Assembly (NCBI GenBank): GCA_017381395.1
Contig: JAFOCH010000079.1
Coordinates: 1-5,435, forward strand
Direction: 5' to 3'
DNA: 5,435 nt
Source: Clostridia bacterium
GTDB lineage: Bacteria; Bacillota; Clostridia; Oscillospirales; Acutalibacteraceae
Under the pieces are notes generated by a model. That model ran no database searches. It was not told the DNA's origin and saw only the letters and a program-made list of their open reading frames with translations. Position numbers and translations under genes: made by a program. The first letter of the stretch is position 1. Every line of letters begins with the position of its first letter. Below are positions 1 to 4,402 of the stretch, in pieces.

Positions 1-163
1 CTGCTTCGATAATTTCTATACCTTTTCTTTCACATAATTCGCGTAATATTTTTCCAATATCTGCACGTATTCTGCCATATATTACTTGCCTGCGAAATTT
101 CGGTGCAAAAACTATGTGATATTTGCATTCCCGTGTTGTATGTGCTAAACTATTCTTGTCCAT
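1..163 (-). CDS. tnpA: IS200/IS605-family Y1 transposase TnpA, N-terminal part
   Basis: This is the first 54 codons of an IS200-type single-strand transposase; the 3' end lies beyond the left window edge. The start is the ATG at 163-161 (MDKNSLAHTTREC), with a GGGAGG Shine-Dalgarno at 181-176, 12 bases upstream. The text YHIVFAPKFRRQVIYG followed by an IRADIGKILRELCERKGIEIIEA-type stretch is the well-known N-terminal signature of IS200 TnpA. The enzyme acts as a dimer and cuts single-stranded element ends through one catalytic tyrosine and an HUH metal site. Both the HUH motif and the tyrosine fall after the window edge, so activity cannot be judged. Family members have about 140-155 residues, so roughly a third is visible. 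No frameshift or stop is seen in this part. Its neighbours upstream are the RBS-covering stem-loop and the left-end hairpin of the same element. Confidence 0.9.
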   Translation of the reverse strand, partial: MDKNSLAHTTRECKYHIVFAPKFRRQVIYGRIRADIGKILRELCERKGIEIIEA

Positions 164-175
164 TTCTTGGATATT

Positions 176-231
176 CCTCCCTTGTATTGTGATGCGGTCG
201 GCAAACCTTCATCACCATTATACATGGGAGG
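176..231 (-). promoter_or_regulatory. Stem-loop covering the tnpA ribosome binding site
   Basis: Inverted repeat in the tnpA leader. GGGAGG (231-226) on the plus strand faces CCTCCC (176-181), which on the transcribed minus strand is the tnpA Shine-Dalgarno. Inside it, TTGTAT (roughly 183-187) can pair with ATACA (220-224), GTGATG (189-194) pairs with CATCAC (210-215), and GGT (196-198) pairs with ACC (205-207). A transcript entering from upstream would fold so that the RBS is paired. This matches the established translational repression of IS200 transposases by a leader stem-loop. The pairing is read directly from the sequence; the repression here is inferred from the family. Confidence 0.7.
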
Positions 232-265
232 TCTTATTTTTTACTTATATCTAAAGATATTTTAT

Positions 266-284
266 CCCCCGGCATAGCCGGGGG
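266..284. repeat. IS200-type left-end hairpin
   Basis: A perfect 8-bp inverted repeat, CCCCCGGC (266-273) and GCCGGGGG (277-284), has a 3-base ATA loop and is followed by TTTATTTG. It lies about 100 bases upstream of the tnpA start, where IS200/IS605 elements carry the subterminal palindrome that TnpA recognises as single-stranded DNA. The element's outer end should therefore be a little to the right, roughly 285-300, but I cannot fix the cleavage site. Such hairpins can also stop transcription entering the element. A second, weaker palindrome, ATATCT-AA-AGATAT (247-260), sits just inside. Confidence 0.65.
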
Positions 285-309
285 TTTATTTGACCTAAAG
301 GCACAATTA

Positions 310-350
310 AACGGCTTGGAAGCGGTTGCTTTCAAGCCGTTGTTTTTTTG
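310..350 (+). terminator. Rho-independent terminator, best in the plus direction
   Basis: AACGGCTTGGAAGC (310-323) pairs with GCTTTCAAGCCGTT (328-341) around a GGTT loop, a 14-bp stem with a single G-U wobble. It is followed on the plus strand by GTTTTTTTG (342-350). On the minus strand the stem is preceded by seven A and followed by TTTAATT, so it may also terminate the acetyltransferase transcript, which ends 15 bases away at 365. There is no plus-strand gene between it and the IS end. The stronger orientation thus points to a gene that lies, or once lay, to the left, now separated by the IS200 element. Confidence 0.8.
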
Positions 351-364
351 TGTAGATTATCGGA

Positions 365-916
365 TTACCGATTTGATTCCCATTCCTTTTTGAGTATGGC
401 GTACTGATAGGTGTTTTCGTAAATCGGGTTGCCGTCGGCATCCTTGACAAAGGAAATAAACTCCTTGAACAGTCCCTCACGGCGCATACCGAGCTTTTCG
501 CACACGCGCTGACTGGCGATATTGTAATCCTCGGTGAATGCGTAAATTCGTCTGGCTCCCTTTTCGGTAAAGAGGTAATCGACGAATGCCTTTGCCGCCT
601 CGTAGCCGTATCCCTTTCCGTGATAATCCTTATTAAGCATCCAGCAGGGGCTGAAGGTGTCCTTGCTTTCGTCGGATTCATCCCCCTCGGGATGAGCAAA
701 AATTTCGCCGATAACCTTGCCACTTTCTCTGAGCACAATGGCAAAGGTAAATTCGCTGTCCTTCATCTTTTTCGCGGTTTCATTTTTTGCCTCGTCCAAG
801 GTGTTAAGCTTCATCGAGGCAAAACAATTTACCAGCGGCTCGTGCTGATATTCAAAAACATCGGGATAGTCCCCTTCCTCAAACGCGCGCAAAATTAGTC
901 TTTCTGTTACAATCAT
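365..916 (-). CDS. RimJ/RimL-type GNAT N-acetyltransferase
   Basis: A complete 183-residue protein of the GNAT superfamily, which transfers acetyl from acetyl-CoA to an amine; the acceptor (ribosomal protein N-terminus, small molecule or antibiotic) cannot be told from sequence. It opens with MIVTERLILRAF, the standard start of the RimJ/RimL-like branch. The acetyl-CoA pyrophosphate-binding loop is HGKGYGYEA (residues 99-107), after a CWMLNKDY strand. The conserved Asn of motif B is in YNIASQRVCEKLGMRREG (131-148). Length is normal for the family and no lesion is seen. The start ATG at 916-914 has GAGGTG (927-922) five bases upstream. It lies 79 bases after the AraC-type gene on the same strand with no terminator and no convincing promoter between, so co-transcription is likely. 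A 15-codon ORF overlaps its start by ATGA. The product is probably cytosolic. Confidence 0.92.
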   Translation of the reverse strand: MIVTERLILRAFEEGDYPDVFEYQHEPLVNCFASMKLNTLDEAKNETAKKMKDSEFTFAIVLRESGKVIGEIFAHPEGDESDESKDTFSPCWMLNKDYHGKGYGYEAAKAFVDYLFTEKGARRIYAFTEDYNIASQRVCEKLGMRREGLFKEFISFVKDADGNPIYENTYQYAILKKEWESNR

Positions 917-960
917 AAAAGCACCTCGTTATTATTTATATATCGTTCAAAAAAGCTCAT
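913..960 (-). CDS. Possible 15-residue leader peptide ahead of the acetyltransferase
   Basis: A very small ORF, MSFFERYINNNEVLL, runs from ATG at 960-958 to TGA at 915-913. The stop overlaps the acetyltransferase start in an ATGA arrangement, the usual layout for translational coupling. AAAGGAG (981-975) lies upstream but about 14 bases from the ATG, longer than ideal. The acetyltransferase has its own good RBS inside this ORF. No family is recognised, and an ORF this short can arise by chance. The overlap and nearby SD-like sequence are seen; coupling is inference. Confidence 0.25.
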   Translation of the reverse strand: MSFFERYINNNEVLL

Positions 961-995
961 AGTGACTAGTTTATCTCCTTTGGGCTAACGTCGAA

Positions 996-1742
996 TCATG
1001 CCTTAAACGCACGGAAAAATGAACAATAATCCTTAAATCCGCATTTGGTAAACACGTCGGTCGGTCTTTCCCCTTTTTGAAGCAGCTCCTTTGCGAGTAG
1101 CAGACGCTTTGCCAAAATGTACTGCCACACGGTTGAACCGGTCATTTGACGGAATTTGCGATTAAGCTGCGCCTTGCTGATATAAAATCGGGCGCAAAGG
1201 GTATCGAGATTGATGTCCTCCGTCAAATGCGAGTTTACGTAGCCGATCATTTCGCCGACGCCGTCGGTCGCAGAAGGTGTCACCTCATCAATTTGAGCAT
1301 AGCTTTGTCCCAGCTCCAATAATAGCACCGAAAGATATATTTTCCTTTGGGTTTCATTCTCTGCCGAGCGAAGCTTTTTAAAATAATCGCACCAGTTTTT
1401 TTGCTCAAATTCCGAGTTGGGATAAAGATTGTTCCTTCCGAGCGGTCGGATGTGGATAAAGTTCAGTATCTCATCCCCGCCGAACACATCCCCGTCGGCA
1501 AAATGAACCGAAATGTATTCGTATGGTGTATACGAGCTGATTAAAATGCTATGTGCTTCCGCCCTTTTCATAACCATAACGTCGCCCGGATGCAGAGGGT
1601 ATACGGCACCCTCAATGTAACATTTTGCGTTACCCGAAATAAACAAATAGAGCTCGTTCGTTTCGTGAATATGAGTAACCATACTTTTTACCTCGGGGGT
1701 TTCTGTATATTCGTGGCAAACGGTAATCTCTGATTTTTGCAT
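996..1742 (-). CDS. AraC-family transcriptional regulator, C-terminally truncated
   Basis: A 248-residue regulator with an N-terminal cupin-like sensor domain and a C-terminal AraC DNA-binding domain. The cupin part shows THIHETNELYLF (residues 23-34) and HPGDVMVMKRAEAHS (51-65). The first helix-turn-helix is near 180-204 (DTLCARFYISKAQLNRKFRQ) and the second starts near 225 (TDVFTKCGFKDYCSFFRAFKA). The start at 1742 is chosen because AAAGGAG (1760-1754) precedes it by 11 bases and a promoter ends just upstream; the open frame to 1886 has no such support. The protein stops at TGA (998-996) right after FFRAFKA, where relatives continue with a segment like xxGvSPxeYR. Downstream of the TGA the same frame reads FDVSPKEIN and then TAG (968-966). 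The last helix is thus partly lost, and DNA binding may be impaired. It probably forms an operon with the acetyltransferase, and lies divergent from the LTA-synthase-like gene, a classical position for a local regulator. Ligand unknown. Confidence 0.88.
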   Translation of the reverse strand: MQKSEITVCHEYTETPEVKSMVTHIHETNELYLFISGNAKCYIEGAVYPLHPGDVMVMKRAEAHSILISSYTPYEYISVHFADGDVFGGDEILNFIHIRPLGRNNLYPNSEFEQKNWCDYFKKLRSAENETQRKIYLSVLLLELGQSYAQIDEVTPSATDGVGEMIGYVNSHLTEDINLDTLCARFYISKAQLNRKFRQMTGSTVWQYILAKRLLLAKELLQKGERPTDVFTKCGFKDYCSFFRAFKA

Positions 1743-1753
1743 TTTTTTACAAG

Positions 1754-1760
1754 CTCCTTT
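1754..1760 (-). promoter_or_regulatory. Ribosome binding site that fixes the AraC start
   Basis: AAAGGAG on the minus strand (plus-strand CTCCTTT), 11 bases before the ATG at 1742-1740. The alternative in-frame ATG at 1766-1764 has only a weak AAGG before it and would lie almost on the predicted transcription start, so the downstream ATG is preferred. Confidence 0.65.
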
Positions 1761-1778
1761 TGTCATTGCCTTGAATAT

Positions 1779-1808
1779 ATCATAATCCGTTCTGATTATT
1801 TTTTTCAA
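1779..1808 (-). promoter_or_regulatory. Sigma-A-type promoter of the AraC/acetyltransferase unit
   Basis: On the minus strand TTGAAA (-35, 1808-1803) and TATGAT (-10, 1784-1779) are separated by 18 bases. The predicted transcription start near 1772 leaves a leader of about 30 bases to the ATG at 1742, which fits the chosen start and RBS. Found by eye against the sigma-A consensus. Confidence 0.5.
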
Positions 1809-1880
1809 TATTTTTTTACATTCCTTTTTAATACATAAATAAAATGGTACAAATAGCAAGGGGTATCGGTTTGCTTTGTG

Positions 1881-1909
1881 TTGCATTTGACGCTATTTTA
1901 TGGTATATT
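1881..1909 (+). promoter_or_regulatory. Extended -10 promoter of the LTA-synthase-like gene
   Basis: TTGCAT (1881-1886) and TATATT (1904-1909) are spaced by 17 bases, and TGG directly before the -10 makes it an extended -10 element. The predicted start is near 1916, about 36 bases before the ATG at 1952. The divergent AraC promoter lies about 75-100 bases to the left, so a regulator bound between them could act on both. A rough inverted repeat CAAATAGCAA / TTGCTTTG (1850-1859, 1871-1878) lies just upstream of the -35, but it is too loose to call an operator. Confidence 0.5.
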
Positions 1910-1951
1910 AAATTGTTAAACGAAATCATTATCAGCTAAGGAGAAAGCATT

Positions 1952-4105
1952 ATGCTCACATTATTGGCCATCATTTCTTACATTTCCTTTTTAATGCTTA
2001 TTACTCTTCCTTCGATATACGGTATTGTTATTAGTGCTCTGCTTTGCGTTGTTGGCAGCTCGCTGATTTTTTGGAAAAAGCCGCTGAAAACAATAGACAT
2101 TTTCTCTAAATTTTTTCGCGACCCTGACTTTTACTTTTCTTTACTTTTCACTGCTTATTTTGGCTTCTGCTTTTACAATCGCTGGAAGGGCTCGGCAAAA
2201 ATTCAGTTGATTTCTTCCATTATAAGCATTCCTTCCGGCATAATTACCGCCATAGCCGCCGTATGCTTATCCTTGTGTGGGCTATTTTTCTTATATTGCG
2301 TAATTCAGCAGTTAAAAAAGCCGCTCTCCCCTTTTATTGCAAAACCTTTTATAAGAATTCTAATATCCTGTGTAATTGTTTCTATTGCAACCGTTATGCT
2401 TGCCCAAGTAATGCTGGATATACGCATATTTTCCATGGGATATTTTAAATTCTTTTGGGGCACGTTGATTGTTTTCATTACTATTCTCGCCTTTTACTGC
2501 CTAACAGGATGGATAAAAACATCCATAGCAATCGGAACAGGTATATACATGCTTATATCCACTATAAACGTGTATATTTACAGCTTTAGCAGACGTCTGT
2601 TTGAGCCGGTTGATATATTCTCTGCCGGTACGGCGATGAACGTGTTAAACAACTTTAACCTGTTTCCCATTCCTGGTCGTATACTCGTCGGATTGGGTAT
2701 ATGGCTTGCACTAATTATCTTTTTGTTTATTAAATTTTTAAAGACGAAGTATCGCCTTCCTGCAAAAAGACGTATAATTTTAGCCGTGTGTTGTATCATC
2801 GGAATTGTATCTATTTCCGGTTATGCCTCCACTCTAAAAATATATACTTGGCGAAATCATGGTGCGATAATTAACGGATATATATTGGATTTTGCAGCCA
2901 ACTTTAAGGTAATAAGCGTAGATAAACCCGACGGCTACAGCGTGGAAAACATTAATAAAACAGCCGACAAATACTCTAACAATGCCGACGAAACTGATAA
3001 AAAGCCGCATATCATTGTAATTATGGACGAGGCGTTTTCAGATTTAAGCATATTGGGCGATATACAAACAAATAAAGAGGTAACGCCATTCATTTCGTCA
3101 TTAAAAGAAAACACCGTTTCGGGCTATACTTTAACCTCCATCAGTGGCGGCACAACCGCAAATTCAGAATATGAATTTTTAACAGGCAATTCTATGTCCT
3201 GGATGTTACCGAATATCGTTCCGTATCAGCAATATATTCATTCGTCAACATATTCGATGGTTTCATATCTCAAATCCAATTACGACTATCAATGCATCGC
3301 CATGCACCCGTATTTAGCAAGCGGTTGGAATCGTCCGAGCGCCTATTCTCACCTTGGATTTGATAAGACAATGTTTATCAATGATTTTCCGCAAAAGGAC
3401 TATATCAGAGAATATATCAGCGATAAAGAAATGTTTGACACGGTAATTGATACGTATGAAAAAAATAAAAATAATCCGCTATTTCTTTTCGGCGTAACCA
3501 TGCAAAATCACAGTGACTACACGTATAGTAAGGATGATTTTAATAAATCAATTTCGTTGGTCGGATATGATAATGATTATCCCAAGGCAGAACAGTATCT
3601 ATCCCTGATACACGAAACTGACAAGGCAGTTGAACACCTTGTTTCCTACTTTGAGAGCGTGGATGAAGAGGTCGTAATTGTATTTTTTGGCGACCATCAG
3701 CCGATATTAGAAGACGATTTCTATGACAATATAGCGAATAAAAAAGGTGCTACGCAATTAGAGGACAGGCAGAATAGATATAAGGTGCCATTTTTTATTT
3801 GGGCTAACTATGACATTGAAGAAAAACAAGTCGAATGCACCAGTCTGAACTATTTGTCATCATACGTGTATGACGTTGCTGGTCTTCCTCTACCGCCGTA
3901 TAATCAATTCCTACGCGAGCTTGAAGAAAAAATCCCGTCCATCAACGTACAAGGATTTTATTCGTTAGAATCGGGCTGCTATTTACCCTTTGACCAGGCA
4001 TCTAAAAAGGAAAAGGAATGGATACTGAAATACGAGCAACTGCAATACAACAGTCTATTTGACATCAAAAACAGGAATAAAAAACTGTTTCCGACCCTGA
4101 AATAA
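1952..4105 (+). CDS. LTA synthase / phosphoglycerol transferase family membrane protein
   Basis: A complete 717-residue integral membrane enzyme with an extracellular sulfatase-fold (alkaline phosphatase superfamily) domain. Relatives transfer glycerol phosphate from phosphatidylglycerol to a growing lipoteichoic acid or other envelope glycan. Start ATG has AAGGAG (1938-1943) eight bases upstream. Residues 1-290 hold about eight or nine hydrophobic segments (near 3-20, 22-40, 60-76, 95-118, 133-154, 164-185, 190-210, 241-262, 273-290). A linker with KPDGYS (325-330) leads into the catalytic domain from about 352. Family metal and catalytic residues can be placed: Glu360 in IVIMDE, nucleophile Thr402 in GGTTANSEYEFLTG, His520 in VTMQNH, and Asp581-His582 in FFGDHQP. 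These correspond by motif to E255, T300, H416 and D475-H476 of S. aureus LtaS. Classical LtaS has five membrane helices and about 650 residues, so this membrane part is larger. Codons are AT-rich with many ATA. It is a single-gene unit with its own promoter and terminator. The acceptor glycan is unknown; a non-LTA polymer is possible. Confidence 0.9.
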   Translation: MLTLLAIISYISFLMLITLPSIYGIVISALLCVVGSSLIFWKKPLKTIDIFSKFFRDPDFYFSLLFTAYFGFCFYNRWKGSAKIQLISSIISIPSGIITAIAAVCLSLCGLFFLYCVIQQLKKPLSPFIAKPFIRILISCVIVSIATVMLAQVMLDIRIFSMGYFKFFWGTLIVFITILAFYCLTGWIKTSIAIGTGIYMLISTINVYIYSFSRRLFEPVDIFSAGTAMNVLNNFNLFPIPGRILVGLGIWLALIIFLFIKFLKTKYRLPAKRRIILAVCCIIGIVSISGYASTLKIYTWRNHGAIINGYILDFAANFKVISVDKPDGYSVENINKTADKYSNNADETDKKPHIIVIMDEAFSDLSILGDIQTNKEVTPFISSLKENTVSGYTLTSISGGTTANSEYEFLTGNSMSWMLPNIVPYQQYIHSSTYSMVSYLKSNYDYQCIAMHPYLASGWNRPSAYSHLGFDKTMFINDFPQKDYIREYISDKEMFDTVIDTYEKNKNNPLFLFGVTMQNHSDYTYSKDDFNKSISLVGYDNDYPKAEQYLSLIHETDKAVEHLVSYFESVDEEVVIVFFGDHQPILEDDFYDNIANKKGATQLEDRQNRYKVPFFIWANYDIEEKQVECTSLNYLSSYVYDVAGLPLPPYNQFLRELEEKIPSINVQGFYSLESGCYLPFDQASKKEKEWILKYEQLQYNSLFDIKNRNKKLFPTLK

Positions 4106-4123
4106 AAAACGATATGCGTATGT

Positions 4124-4163
4124 AAAACGCCCTCCATTCAATTTGAATGAAGGGGCGTTTTTT
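4124..4163 (+). terminator. Rho-independent terminator after the LTA-synthase-like gene
   Basis: AAAACGCCC (4124-4132) pairs with GGGCGTTTT (4153-4161), and ATTCA (4136-4140) with TGAAT (4144-4148), with a small internal mismatch at 4133-4135/4149-4152. The run TTTTTT (4158-4163) follows the stem. It begins 18 bases after the stop codon at 4105 and ends the single-gene transcript. Confidence 0.85.
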
Positions 4164-4402
4164 GTATTTGTTCGCTCTATTTTTTATGTCGATTTTGAAA
4201 GTTTTAATGTAAAATGCCAAAATTGATAAGGGGTATTGAAATTTGACTTTTTATAATATAAAATAAGCATAATGGGTGAGTTTGGGAAATTTTTTTGACA
4301 CACCAAAAACAAGGGGCTGTAAACGCCCGTTTTAAGTATAGATTTTTATATATAGATTGATAGTTAGTACATTAGTAAATCGAAAAAAATGAAGGTGATT
4401 AA
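4164..4402. other. AT-rich intergenic region before the phosphate transporter
   Basis: No ORF worth calling lies in these 239 bases. They hold two promoter-like pairs (4243-4273 and 4295-4323), a small hairpin (4306-4333) and a direct repeat TATAGATT at 4337-4344 and 4351-4358. An AAGGTG ribosome binding site (4392-4397) precedes the next gene. I see no recognisable riboswitch and no clear repeated Pho box. Confidence 0.6.
4295..4323 (+). promoter_or_regulatory. Candidate promoter of the Na/Pi cotransporter gene
   Basis: TTGACA (4295-4300) matches the -35 consensus fully and is followed after 17 bases by TGTAAA (4318-4323), a 4-of-6 match to the -10. The start would be near 4330, giving a leader of about 73 bases. 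A weaker alternative upstream is TTGACT (4243-4248) with CATAAT (4268-4273) at 19 bases. The -10 sits in the loop of a small hairpin, GGGC (4314-4317) with GCCC (4325-4328). Assigned by eye. Confidence 0.35.

Noticed and set aside
266..284. GC hairpin as a CRISPR repeat or as the acetyltransferase terminator
   Set aside because: It occurs once, and its position upstream of tnpA fits an IS200 subterminal palindrome; a better terminator lies nearer the acetyltransferase stop.
307..744. Minus-strand ORF of 145 codons
   Set aside because: It overlaps the acetyltransferase in another frame, crosses the terminator hairpin and has Ser/Arg/Thr-rich text with no family resemblance.
620..898. Plus-strand ORF of 92 codons
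   Set aside because: Antisense shadow of the acetyltransferase.
966..998. Alternative genetic code with TGA read as an amino acid
   Set aside because: Only one in-frame TGA is seen; TGG is used for Trp and no other gene in the window is interrupted, so a nonsense change is simpler.
1743..1886. A 48-residue N-terminal extension of the AraC protein from the ATG at 1886
   Set aside because: It is rich in Lys/Ile from AT-rich promoter DNA, contains the proposed -35/-10 elements, has no good RBS at 1886, and the cupin domain begins after the 1742 start.
4252..4257. Perfect TATAAT as the -10 of the cotransporter promoter
   Set aside because: TTGACT just before it is far too close and TTGATA (4223-4228) is 23 bases away, so no workable -35 spacing exists.
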